This document shows, in pieces, positions 11,583 through 22,510 of a DNA stretch of 64,000 nt (positions within the stretch are counted from its first letter, which is position 1; every line of letters begins with the position of its first letter). The notes under the pieces are model-generated. The model had not been told where the DNA came from. It saw only the letters and a list, made by a program, of their open reading frames with translations, and did not search any database. Source of the DNA: Shinisaurus crocodilurus. Lineage: Eukaryota > Chordata > Lepidosauria > Squamata > Shinisauridae. The position numbers and the translations under genes were made by a program. The stretch is taken from contig JAHFWL010000198.1 in NCBI GenBank assembly GCA_021292165.1, positions 1 through 64,000 of the forward strand, written 5' to 3'.

Positions 11583-13162
11583 ATGGGTGGAGTGTTTGTT
11601 CTGTCTGAAAAAAGACCCAGGGTAGTACATGTAAATATGATGAAGCCACACTATGAGAGGAGTGGAGTAGTTTTACAGGTGCAGAAGGTCCCAGAAGAAA
11701 ACCTAGAGACAGGAGGAGAAGAGATAGTAGACCTCTTAGACCACTGGTTAGAAGAGGGCAATCCAGACCAGCTAAGATGGTCAGAACAATTCAACCTTGA
11801 GGATAGGAGGAGAATACTGTCAGTGGTAACAGAATTTTCTGACGTCTTTCAGAACAGACCAGGGAAAATGGATTTGGCTGTACACAGCATTGATACAGGA
11901 GACAATCGCCCCATAAGGTCACTCCCTTATCGGGTAAATGGAAAGGTGCTGGGAGACATACGCAGGGAGGTAGATGAGATGTTAAGGTTACGAGTAATCA
12001 GACCCTCTTTGAGCCCCTGGTCTGCCCCAGTGGTCCTGGTGAGAAAACCAGATAACACCATTAGGTTCTGCATTGATTTCAGAAAATTAAACAAGATAAC
12101 CAAGCCCGATGCATATCCCATGCCACGAACTGGTACCCTTTTAGATCAGTTGGGAGCTGCTAAAATAATTTCCACTCTTGACTTGTGCAAGGGGTTTTGG
12201 CAGATGAGCCTGGATGAAGCTGCCAAACCCAAAACAGCGTTTGTCACATCTGATGGGTTATTCGAATTTAACGTGTTGCCTTTTGGATTAAGGAACAGTC
12301 CTGCCTCCTTCCAAAGGCTAATCAATCGATTGCTAAATGGATTGAGTGCATTTACAGTGGCCTTTATTGACGATATAGCCATCTTTAGTTAAAATGTGGA
12401 GGATCACTTGGTACACCTAAGAACAGTATTGCAGGCTATACGTGAGGCGGGTCTAACAGTAAAACTAAGCAAATGTCAGTATGGAATGCAGAGGTAGTAT
12501 CCTTAGGGCACAGGGTTGGAAATTGTCATATCACACCTTTATGGGACAAGGTTGAAGCTATCAGAACCTGGGACATACCTACAACCAAGAAACAAGTCAG
12601 GTCATTCTTGGGATTTGCTGGGTATTACAGGAGATTTGTTCCCCATTTTGGTGAAATTGCTGGACCTTTGACTGATTTAACCAAGAAATGTAAACCTGAC
12701 AAAATTGTGTGGACTGATGAATGTCAAAGAGCTTTTGATAGACTAAAGGACATTTTAAGCTCAAGGCCTGTGTTAAGAGCACCTGACTTTGAAAAAACCT
12801 TTATTGTGGCTACAGATGCCTCTGAGACTGGCATAGGTGCAGTATTGTTACAAGACAATGACTCTGTTAAACATCCAGTAGCCTACTTGAGTAGGAAGCT
12901 TTTATCCAGGGAGAGAAACCTGTCTACGATCCAAAAGGAATGTCTGGCAGTAGTGTGGGCTCTGGACAAGCTCAAGCCTTATGTTTTTGGGCAGGGATTT
13001 ACTTTATGGACTGATCATCATGCCTTACAATGGATACAAACAATGCAAAATACCAACTCCAAGCTTCAGAGATGGTCTTGGAAATTGCAGGAATTTCAAA
13101 TGAACATTGAACATGTGCCTGGGAAGGAGAATGTGATAGCCGATGCTTTGTCTAGGAGATAA
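11583..13162 (+). pseudogene. Ty3/gypsy-type pol remnant (integrase tail, RT, RNase H)
   Basis: This retrotransposon polyprotein fragment would copy element RNA into DNA. The first ~25 residues contain RVVHVNMMKPHYER, resembling the C-terminal tail of gypsy integrases. They are followed by the reverse transcriptase: FCIDFRKLNKIT, STLDLCKGFWQM, LPFGLRNSPASFQ and a FIDDIAIFS active site (YxDD-type). A connection domain and an RNase H with ATDASETGIGAVL, KECLAVVWAL, WTDHHALQW and ADALSRR complete it, so the key acidic residues are visible. Integrase before RT is the reverse of ordinary Ty3/gypsy order and resembles the Gmr1 group. Two lesions are seen: a TAA stop at 12390-12392 just after the RT active site, and a +1/-1 frameshift near 12480-12495. 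Gag, protease, the integrase core and the 5' LTR are absent. A stop at 11577-11579 marks the 5' break. Confidence 0.9.
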
Positions 13163-13231
13163 AAAACAGTTGCCTTTTTGTGTAGGTTAACGCTTCACAA
13201 TTCTCTTCTGTAAAAGAAAATTGTTCCACTT

Positions 13232-13250
13232 GAAGAGAAGGGGGGGAAGA
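13232..13250 (+). other. Polypurine tract of the gypsy-type element
   Basis: The purine run GAAGAGAAGGGGGGGAAGA lies immediately before the LTR. In LTR retrotransposons this primes plus-strand DNA synthesis. It confirms that the LTR belongs to the pol remnant upstream and that RNase H is the last coding domain. Confidence 0.8.
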
Positions 13251-13811
13251 TGTGAAGGATTGAGGCCTACACGGGCTTAGGTTAGTTGAAGCCTGTAGGC
13301 CCAAACACTTCCCTAAATTAGTTGAAGCCTGAAGGCCCAAACATTTCAGGATGGGAGGGGGGCATTTGTGAGTTTCAGTTCACCCAATAGAAGTTAAATA
13401 TTGTTTCTCCTGTTCAAGGTCACATGGTTATAACCTTCCAATCCTAGGAAGGCTTTATTTGTGTGGGGTGTGGTCAGCTACAGCCAGAGAGAGACTGACT
13501 GCAGAGGAGAGAGGCAGACAGGAGTTAAGTTAGAGAACCTTGCGTTATTTGTCTGTTTAATTTTATTATACTTGCTTTTGAATATAACTGCTCTATTATG
13601 TAAATACCTTAATGCAATAAGTAAAGTGTTGTTGTTTACCCTGAGTTGTTGGAGTGACTTATTCACTACGCCTGAAGTCTATTCTCATGCTACTGGGAAC
13701 AGGAAAGTAACAGGCAAAGGATTGGTCTCCTGGAACAGGAGAGGCTTTGAGAAGAGGCAGAGATCTTCAAAAAGCAGGTCAAGGGGTCCAGGCAGTAGCG
13801 GAACCTTGACA
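13251..13811 (+). repeat. 3' LTR of the gypsy-type element
   Basis: The 561-bp LTR starts TGTGAAGGATTGAGGCC and ends GCGGAACCTTGACA, giving TG...CA ends. It aligns along its length with the solo LTR at 18334-18963, including AGGCCCAAACACTT, CCCAATAGAAGTTAA, GGTCACATG, TATAACCTTCCA and AAGTAAAGTGTTGTTG. The stop of the RNase H frame lies about 90 bp upstream. No 5' partner is present, so no TSD could be tested. Confidence 0.85.
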
Positions 13812-14041
13812 ATAGAATATCCTCCAGCCAAGTAAGCAATTCAACCTTTTTAGGTATGTACTTTGGATTTAGACAGACCAAGTCAATTTGGGCCACTTCG
13901 GAGAGATTCTGTGGCTGTCTGAGGCAAAGCAGGATTCACTCTCCTGCCGCCGCCACTGCTGCCACACCTATTTATTTGTATGCTGCTTTTCCACAACAGT
14001 TTGCCCAACTTGGCTCACAATAAAACGAATGAACAGCAACT
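13812..14041. other. Unannotated spacer
   Basis: No recognised feature apart from a short GCCGCCGCCACTGCTGCC run near 13950. Confidence 0.35.
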
Positions 14042-14455
14042 TAGGGATGTATGAGCATTTTATTTTTGCTCATAAAACATGCGAGCATGCCCTGTTCAAA
14101 GCCCAAATGCACTCACAAGTGCAAGCATGTGTCTGCTGAAAACGTTCGTAAATTGCTGGACATGTGCTCGCATTCTATTTGCACAAGTTCCCAGTTTGAT
14201 TTTGCGCAAATTTCCTAATCTGTGCAAATTTCCCCTGCAGACTAAATCAACCCTGCTTTAGTCTATGAAGGAAAGTTATACAAATTAGGAAATCTGCGCA
14301 AATTTCACGTTCAATTGCCGCTCGATTTGCGCAATTCTCCCATTCACGCAGAGCAAGCAGCGATCACAAATGTGAACAGGAATTGGGCATGAGGCAAGCT
14401 GCGAGATGATGGCTGGAGAATCCTGGCAAACTCTAACCTCTCATAAATTATATGT
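14042..14455. mobile_element. Possible TAGGGATG-family MITE
   Basis: It begins TAGGGATGTATGAGC and holds many inverted motifs of the type TTTGCGCAAATTTCC. The right end is unclear; another TAGGGATGGGC occurs in direct orientation near 14455. The call rests on the left end and internal style only. Confidence 0.3.
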
Positions 14456-14699
14456 AGGGATGGGCTAACAAAAACATATCAAATAAACAGAAGTAAAATA
14501 TAACAATATTCAAAAATATATTAGAAAAAATTGCAAAGAGCCATATAGTTTGTATGAATACATAACAGAAATTTCAATAATACAATATGAAATAAAACAG
14601 TACAAATAATCTAACCTAATCGAACAGCTGAGAACAAAACAGGAGAGAGAATACAGTTGTAAAGTTTGAGTTAAATAAAGTTTTGACCTCTTTTAATCC

Positions 14700-15030
14700 A
14701 ACTTTATTTATTTATTTATATTCTCCCCCCCCCAATGCTCAAGGCAGCTAACAATAAAATAGAGATTGCAATCAAAATCTTAATTAAAAGAACAAATTAA
14801 AAACACACAATAAACAGAATAGCATGCAACCAATTTAAACCTCCTTCAGCAACAGACAGGCTTTCAGCTTACATGCCAAAGGCCTGCCTAAATAAAGAAA
14901 TGTTTTTGTCTGCTGACAGAAAGATAACGGAGAAGGGGCCAACTTACCCTTCCTGTTAGTACTGGGACACAATAGAGATGGTAAAAATCATTTTTCTCCT
15001 AGCAGGCAAAGAGAAAGGAGAAACTCAAAG
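14700..15030 (-). repeat. L2-type LINE 3' region
   Basis: A TTTATTTATTTATTTAT tail followed by CAAGGCAGCTAACAATAAAAT matches the reversed 3' end of L2-type LINEs also seen near 17.9, 38.8 and 40.9 kb. The piece near 14958-15028 recurs at 16667-16732. Confidence 0.6.
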
Positions 15031-16019
15031 ATCACTAAAATATTGCACCATCCACATCTTTTTGCTTCCTTCTAAATTACTTGCTTGAGCGAGAACCTCA
15101 CAATTTTTGTTTTATGCTACGTTTGGTAACAAATGTTTTATGCATTGTTTGATCATACACACACACACACACACACAGAGTTGAGATATTGGAATCACTT
15201 ATTTGATGAAAACACTAATCACAGGGATCACGTTAATAGAAAAGGACCTCAAATACATTACTTCTCACCAATGTTTTGTTTAACTTATTCTAAATCTACC
15301 ACAATAAAAAAGGAAGACAAGCAAATATGTGTGTACATTAAATCCATCAAAACCTTGTTTTGAACCTTCAAATAAGCTTCAGTGAAGCTGTCAGTGTCTA
15401 TTATGCTCCAAAGTAGCCGTTAGGTTCTATTATGTCAATTATCATGTACATCCATGAGAGACTGCTCTCTTTTTTTGCTTTTTAAAAATATTAGCATTAA
15501 CAATAAAATTAAGGCTGGATGGCTGAAGGAGTTGCTAATTCGTCATAAAATATTTCACTCAGAAGTTATCATTTCAAATCTAGTCAGGGTCAGTGGTGAC
15601 TAAAAACCTCTGGTGATAGTTGATGCTGTCCTACATTTATCAGAACTTCTCCAGCATTTCATATTTACATGGGGTCTGCTTTATATCCTTCTTTCGCTCT
15701 ATGCCTGTACATTTCGTATTAACCCAGTGATGCTAGTGTAGTGCACTACTGAATTAACTTCTAAGGTATATAGATGGGATAGGGAGTCATGTTGTTTCTG
15801 TGCTTCTGCACTTTAAAAAATGAACTAATTAAATACCACCATTAAAACATGAATTCTGTGAATCAAATACATTTTGCTAATTATTAAACATTTCAGTACA
15901 CCTCCATGGGTTGGCAAACAATTATGTGTGCTTAAATCTCATTGAACATTAACTATATGTTTTACACAGTGGTGGCTTCCTTCTTAGGCTTGTGGTACTA
16001 GATCCTTGCTCACATTTTG
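15031..16019. other. Unannotated AT-rich stretch with an (AC)n microsatellite
   Basis: An (AC)n run occupies 15157-15177. The rest is AT-rich, without recognised coding or transposon hallmarks. Confidence 0.4.
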
Positions 16020-16360
16020 GAGAGCAAATTTTCATAACCTACCCAACTACAGCCTAATGCTGCCCCTCAGTTGGGATCGGAATGATTTGCCAATTGAAAT
16101 GTGTCTATTGACTTCTTTGAATGTTTTTAAGTAGGCACTGAAAACCTTACTATTTTGGTAAGCCTTCTTTTCATAGTGTGTTATCACACTTTTGGAATTT
16201 TATTAATTTTTATGGAATTTTCATCTTCTTTTTATGCTTAGTGGTATTTGTCATGTTTTTATTGTATATTTGTTTGGTGTAAATTGGTTATAATCTTGTA
16301 TGCTGCCTAGGGTATTTGTATATAGGTGGGATATAAATTGAATAAATAAATAAATAAGTG
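16020..16360 (+). repeat. L2-type LINE 3' end
   Basis: The plus strand reads GTATGCTGCCTAGGG, then GGTGGGATATAAATTGAAT, and ends in (AAAT)n near 16355, the usual L2-type 3' terminus. Only untranslated sequence is preserved. Confidence 0.6.
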
Positions 16361-17719
16361 TGTGTAGGCCTGATCTGCACAATTTGCCCTTTCCAGATTT
16401 GAGCTGTATTGTTTGTATGGTGTGAGCCTATGCATGTTGGGACGTATGCAAATCGTCCAACACTTGAAACACTTGTGGTAGAGCAGCTGCAGTCCTGTTC
16501 TGTGCACTGCATAGATTCTGCAGAGGTAACAAACTGTTTCCACTGGGCACTTAAAATCATGACTAGAAGAAATATAGTTCACTTGTAATTCTTCTGTCAT
16601 TTCTTGATAATGTTTGAAATCATCAGAGAAGGGTGGAGCACCTTAGTGCTCCACTTCTGTCACGGTTAATACTGGGACACAACAGGGACTTTAAAAATCA
16701 TTTTGCTCCTAAGAGGCAAAGAGAAAGGAGAAAGATCTACAACATCGCTTTAGGCTGAATCCCTATACCTACTCTCCTGGGAGTAAGTGTCATGGAACTT
16801 AATGGGACTTACTTCTGAATTGCACTAACAGCTTAGTGTGTAGAATTGCACTAACAGCTTATTTGGTATAGTTACATTGCATCAAAAAAAAGTTGTGTTA
16901 CAATATGACTGTCATGGAGATGCTTATTAATGCTTGTTTAAAGTTTCTGTTCCAATTGTTATAATCACTGGTTTTGACAGTGAAACAAAAGGACTGATTA
17001 TTGAATTTCTACTGATTTGGGGGGTGGGGAGGTGGTTGCTGCTGGGTTGTTGTTTTTTCCCTGTTCCTCCTGAAAATTTTTAGCATAATGCAACATGGAA
17101 CATATTCTACAATACCTTCAGTGTATTCAAATGTTAAAAAGTGGGGGGAAATCATTTCAAATAGAACACCTGCTTTGAATTCATACAACAGGGTACTCAG
17201 CCAGAGAGAGAGAGATTTTAAATTGGAATGAATCAAGCACTCACAACCACCAGATCTGCTTCTCTTGGTATAGGATGATACAATGTAAATATACCTAAGT
17301 AAGAGCAGAGCATCAGAAGAGAACTATGGAATTATAACACAAAGTCTAAAATAGATTGCATGAATTTGTAATGTTTCTAATTCTAATTAGCATTTCACAC
17401 ACAGGACCAGCACCCTTTCAGCCATTCTCTTTTCCGGCTTCCATCTCTTACTGGAGAAATAAGAGTGGAGCAATCCAATAATCTTCATTCTCCTTCCCTG
17501 AAATAAAGTTGAATGCTGCACCATATGTGACCCTTTCAATATCCAGCCTGTGCAATTTATAGACTTAGCAAAAAAAGCATTTAATAAATCCTGGAACAGG
17601 GGTAATTTGCATTGAAATGATCTAAGTGGCTTTCTTTTTCCTTTATCTTTTTAAAGCACAAAATATTCAGTGGAGGGAAAATAGAACAATATTTTCTTCT
17701 GGTTTCAGCGACTAAAATT
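16361..17719. other. Mostly unannotated, with two short repeat traces
   Basis: The stretch 16667-16732 repeats 14958-15028. A piece near 16745-16825 (CTCCTGGGAGTAAGTG, TTAATGGGACTTACTTCTG) belongs to the small MITE also seen at 42747 and 63003. The remaining sequence is AT-rich, and 17340-17680 looks repeat-free. Confidence 0.4.
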
Positions 17720-18333
17720 CATTTCATTTATTAAATGTATATCTCACTTTATAGCCAAGTAGACCCTTGCGATGGCTTACAACAATATAAACAGAATGAT
17801 ATTTGTCAAAACTTGCAATGGGTAATTAGAATTAAAACCAATATAAACTACATCACCAGACTAAAAATAAGGAATTGTAGTTGCATTGATCACTATTTAG
17901 CTTTCGGTGATATAAATGGTGCTTTATTTATTTATTTAAAATATTTGTAGGCTGCCTACAAATCTCTCCCAAGGCAGTTTCCAACATATGCATTCACAAT
18001 ATAAAAGCAATACAAGTTTAAAAGTATAGAATATCATAAAAATACAATTGGAAAAAAATAATAATTCACAAGTCACAAAAGAATTCAGCCCAATAAGACA
18101 AGGAAAATCATAATTATAAAGTACAGTAGCATCATATAGAGCAGCCAAAAAAGATCCTTATTTAAGATAAGTCAGTTGGAAGGAAAGAAGACTTTAGAGC
18201 CTCCTTGAATGCCTACAATGTTGGGGCATTACATATTTCACCTGGAACAAAGTTCTGTTCCACGGATATGGGGCCACAGCTAAAAATGCCCTATCCCTCA
18301 TATCCAGCAGCCTGATTGCTCTTACAGGCAGGG
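17720..18333 (-). repeat. L2-type LINE 3' region, left part
   Basis: (TTTA)n followed by GGCTGCCTACAAATC and CAAGGCAGTTTCCAAC reads as the reversed L2-type tail. Further right, AGAGCCTCCTTGAATGCC and GTTCTGTTCCACGGATATGG correspond to the coding C-terminal region. The element continues after the solo LTR, at 18969. Confidence 0.6.
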
Positions 18334-18963
18334 TGTGAGGGATTGAGGCCTACACAGGATTGGGTTTGTTGAGGCCTACACAGGCTTCAGTTAGTGAAGC
18401 CTGAAGGCCCAAACACTTCCCTCGAGTAGTTGAAGCCTGAAGGCCCAAACACTTGGATGGGAGGGGGAGTTTGAGAGTTTTAAGTTACCCAATAGAAGTT
18501 AAGAATTAGATATCCTATTCAAGGTCACATGATTATAACCTTCCATTCCTGGGAAGGCTATATATGTGGGGTGTGGTCAGCTAGCAGTTAGTGTGTGTGC
18601 TGAGAGTCAGCTAGAAGCAGCAGCAGAGCTGGCAGCAGAGAGACTGAAAGAGAAACTGGCTGCATAGCAAATAGGTAGTCTGAAGTTTAACTAGAGAATG
18701 GTGGATTGTTTGTTTGTTTTATTTTATCATACTTGCTTTTGAATTATAACCACTCTATTAAGTAAAAACCCTAATATTATAAGTAAAGTGTTGTTGGTTA
18801 CCCTGAGAGTTTGGAGTGACTTATTCACCACGTCTACAGCCTACACCCATGCTATTGGAAGCTGTAAAAGGACTTGATCTCCTGGAACGGGAGGGGCTTT
18901 GAGGAGAGGCAGAAATCTCCCAAAGGAAGGTTAAGGGGTCCCTGCAGTAGCGGAACCTTGACA
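18334..18963 (+). repeat. Solo LTR of the gypsy-type family
   Basis: The 630-bp LTR starts TGTGAGGGATTGAGG and ends GCGGAACCTTGACA. It is flanked by a perfect 5-bp duplication, CAGGG, at 18329-18333 and 18964-18968. A solo LTR with matching flanks is the usual product of recombination between the two LTRs of a full element. It lies within an L2-type LINE and is younger than it. It is longer than the 13251 LTR partly because of an extra CAGCTAGAAGCAGCAGCAG region. Confidence 0.92.
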
Positions 18964-18968
18964 CAGGG

Positions 18969-19040
18969 ACACAAACAGGACCTTTGAGGTACATCTCAAA
19001 GTGTGGGAAGGCTGGGACAAGTGAAGGTGTTATTTAAGTG
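18969..19040 (-). repeat. L2-type LINE, right part after the solo LTR
   Basis: ACACAAACAGGACCTTTGAGG resumes the LINE fragment interrupted at 18333. Removing the LTR and one CAGGG joins the two parts. Confidence 0.5.
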
Positions 19041-19075
19041 CAATTGGTGTAGTATAATGACTACCTAACCCCAAC

Positions 19076-19488
19076 TAGGGATGGGCAAATCTGTCAAGCT
19101 TGATTTTGCTCAGGTTCATTTTTCCAGTGCTAAGTTGATTCCATCCTAATTGCAAATGTATGAATTTCCCTAACTGAATGAAGCATTTTTGTGCACATTT
19201 TTGCAAATATATCATTTTTGTGTACATATTACACACACATACACACCCACACCCACACATGCTTTTGTGCAGAATGTTGTGGGTTTTGTACACTTTCTTC
19301 ATTCACAAACTTTGGAAATGTATGGATTTTTGGTGGCACACTGTGTTCCAGTTCATATTTAGGTTTGGGAAGTGCAAATTTGGTAAGATCATGTTGATAT
19401 GCAAACCAAATGAATTTCTCACCCAACCCGCCCAGCAATACTCGGGCAGCCCCATGTTGCACCAGCTGACATTTCTGAGCCATCCTTA
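19076..19488. mobile_element. TAGGGATG-family MITE
   Basis: It starts TAGGGATGGGCAAATCTGTC and ends CTGAGCCATCCTTA, an imperfect inverted end. The interior has the family motifs GCACATTTTTGCA and TTTGTGCAGAATG. A short CACACCC run is internal. The TSD is not clear. Confidence 0.6.
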
Positions 19489-21386
19489 GTGACAGTGGTC
19501 CAATCTAGACGTCATTAGTCCATGGGTAACAGAAGCAAGGTCTATCTGCTCCAGATGCACTTGGGGTACCCCTGTAAGGGTGTAATCCTATGCATGTTTA
19601 GGGAGAAAGAAGTGCTATAACTCCCAGTATCCCAAGCCAGCATAGCTGGCTGGGGAATGCTGGGTGTTGTAGGACTTATTTCTGCCTAAACAGGCATAGG
19701 TTTGCACCCTATGCTATTTTTTTAAAAAAGCAATCCCAGCTCCAGCTGCCACCTGAGCATCTCCAGTTAGTGCTGAGTCCATTGTGGATATTTGCAAATT
19801 TGTGTTAATCTGTTCTTAAAAACTTGAGCTGAATGATATCAGTAAAAACCACATGAATAAGATGAGCAAGTTGTTCTCTCTCTCAAGGCCTTCTGCATTT
19901 TATCTACAGTAATGGCAAATGTGAGCACTCTATCTTTAATTCACACATGAACGCCACCGCTTCATCGCAGCCATCAAGTGACATGTGTGTATTCTGTACT
20001 TCACATATGCTCACATGATGGAGCAACATGCTCTGTATGTAGAAAGTCCCAGGTACTATCTATGCCATCTCCATTAAGAGCTGATGGGGGGGGGGGCTAA
20101 GAGACTGAGCTACACATCAGGAAGTACTCCACTTGAATCAGGCCTCTGCGATGAACTCACCAGGTGGTCTTAGGCAGTCAATTCTTTCTCAGCCTCAGTC
20201 CTCTCATCTGCAATATAGGGGGGAAAATAATACTAACTTAACTTACGACGTTATTGTAAGGATAACGACTAGCTCATGCATGTGAAGTGCTTTGACACTT
20301 GAAAGCACTATACCTGGGGTGGTAAAACATTTTCAGCCCAAGGTCTGCATTCCCTGTGGGTGACCTTCTGGGGACTACACGCTAGCGGGGTGGGTGGGGC
20401 CAAAGCCAAAAGTGGGTGGGGGTCCAAAGCCAAATACACACATCCAGCTCCATTCATGCACATCCATTGACACCTCATGCACACAAATCCATCCATACAT
20501 ACAAACCCTATTGGCACATTAAAATACTGCGCAGCAGCCAAGCTACTCTCTCCAAGAAAAAGAACATGTTTCTCCTTCCCTCAGTGTGGCCGCCCATTCC
20601 TCAGCTGGCTCCTGACAGTACTCAGTCCATCCTTGTTACTAAAACACCAGATGTTACTAGCCTGCACAACAACAACAAAACTTTATTTACTTTGCTTTTT
20701 TATTCATAACAGGGCTCTCTCTTATGATTAAAAAGCAGGCTACTATATTTTTTACAGGCTAGAAGTGGTTCCACCCTTTCTCTTCCTCTCCTTCTGCCCT
20801 GGTCACTCTGCTTTCCCTGCTTACCAGGCAGCATCACGGGAAAGGAGTCCTTTGTCTTCCTTTTGATTCACAGGCCTGCTGCACCGCAGGGATGTACTGC
20901 GTGACCCAGCACCGCCTGCACAGACACATCTAGGAAAATGAAGGTGCAGGTGCAGTTGGAGCAGGCTGGGATGGTGCTTCCTCGGAAGTGACTCGGGATG
21001 ACAAAGCAGGAACAGAGTGCTCTGGTTATCCAGCCTGGTCTGCTAAACTGGGCTGGCGAAGTGGACACAGATCGGCCTGCAAGGCAGAGACAGACTGCTT
21101 TGCTTCACCAGCCCAATAGCTGAAGCCCAATAACCTGCATTGCCAGCCTGATCACAGGGCACTCGATGAGGACACTCAAGCAGAACTGGTCAGGGTCATG
21201 GCCCGGGTAGAGGGAGATTTCTACCACCACAGTATATTTATTATTGGAGTTCAACTGAACTTGGCGGGGAAAGAACCTGACTTGGAATGTGCAAAGCTGA
21301 ATGCAAGAAAGTGAGGATTTACAAACACTTTAAAAATCACACAGGGCTTGATGTAACCCTTCTGTGAGCGGAAGTAGTATGCTTGT
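19489..21386. other. Unannotated, with decayed repeat traces
   Basis: A piece near 19616-19680 resembles the palindromic MITE arms (CTCCCAGTATCCC, GGAATGCTGGGTGTTGTAG). A tRNA-Ala-SINE-like trace lies near 20020-20130 (TGTAGAAAGTCCCAGGTA). No coding sequence was recognised. Confidence 0.4.
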
Positions 21387-21732
21387 TAGGGATGTGTAAA
21401 TCAGCAAAACCTGAGCCAGTGGAGTTTCTCCAAATTCCACCTCAAAGATCATTCGGGCTTGTGTCCATATCTTGTTGTTCACAGAAAGGTTTGTGTGTAT
21501 TTCAGTGCTCATTTTCCCAAATCAATTGTGCACATTTTCTCCCATTGATTGAAGTATGTTTGCACACATTTTTCAGAAGTACACACTTCCATGGGAATTT
21601 TTCAAATATATGTATTTCTGAACACATTTTTCTTTGGTCTGTGAATTGCATCACAAGCCCAGAAACGTACGGACTTGGACCGCAGATTGCATTGGAGTCC
21701 ACATATGAGCCTGGAAGGTGTGAGCTGGAGAA
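21387..21732. mobile_element. TAGGGATG-family MITE with an 8-bp direct repeat at its edges
   Basis: The left end TAGGGATGTGTAAATC and internal GCACATTTTCTCCC, ACACATTTTTCAGAAG place it in the family. ATGCTTGT occurs exactly before the left end (21379-21386) and again at 21733-21740. The right end does not show the expected inverted TIR, so the element may be 3'-deleted or the repeat may be chance. Confidence 0.5.
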
Positions 21733-21774
21733 ATGCTTGTCTAAAACAAACTGAAAATCAATCAATCAAAGTGT

Positions 21775-22320
21775 TTATTTGGTCCATAGGCCTGTCAACA
21801 AGTTAGTACAAAAAACAATTAGTATTAAAACAACTATTGTTAAAACAATTATTATTAAAACAATAAAACGGGGTAGTGAAATATGTAAGATAGCAAAGCA
21901 GAGTAAAAATAACAAAATAGTCTATGAGTACACAGTAAAAGGATTAATAGAAACATACATATATACACACAACATTAAAAACCAGTGCCCATACCATTTA
22001 GCTCCAAAGACATTTACTGACAGTCCTTAATTAATTGTGATCTCATCTTAACAGCTGCAGCAAAGTACTTCGCAACGTGAACAGAATTTCCCATACATCT
22101 CTACTCATGGAATGGGACTTTCCCATCCTCTCCCCTCCCTGCAGGCCCCCTGCACACCTCCAATATGCTCTGGGGGGTCCAGGGGGGCTGCAGGAGGCTG
22201 CAAGGGGGAAGGGGAAATCCATTCGTCCAGCAGTTCACTTCTGCTGATGGCACGACACCTTCAGATACAACCCACAGTGCCTTCCCCCCCCAGAACCTCC
22301 TCAAAATCCACCTTTTGAAC
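21775..22320. other. Possible LINE tail followed by GC-rich segment
   Basis: AAAGTGTTTATTTGGTCC followed by runs of AACAATTATTATTAAAAC looks like a reversed retroelement tail, but no family was recognised. The segment near 22090-22310 is GC-rich and C-tract-rich. Confidence 0.25.
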
Positions 22321-22510
22321 AGCCAGGGTTAAACAGTAGAGTACCAGCCTTGCATGCAGAAGGCCCTAGGTTTAATCCCTGACACATCCACTGAAAGCAT
22401 CTCAGGGATGGGGGGAAACCTTTGTCTGTGACCCTGGAGGACCACTGCTAGTTGATGAAGACAGTACTAGGCTAGGTGGACCAATGGATCTGACTGTTTA
22501 AGGAAGCTCC
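22321..22510 (+). repeat. tRNA-Ala-headed SINE
   Basis: The plus strand reads CCTTGCATGCAGAAGGCCC, then TAGGTTTAATCCCTG, a decayed B box. The body ends GTGGACCAATGGATCTGACT, as in the other copies reversed. The A-box region is eroded. Confidence 0.7.

Noticed and set aside
12597..13340. Minus-strand frames opposite the pol remnant
   Set aside because: Shadows of the plus-strand RT/RNase H and LTR.
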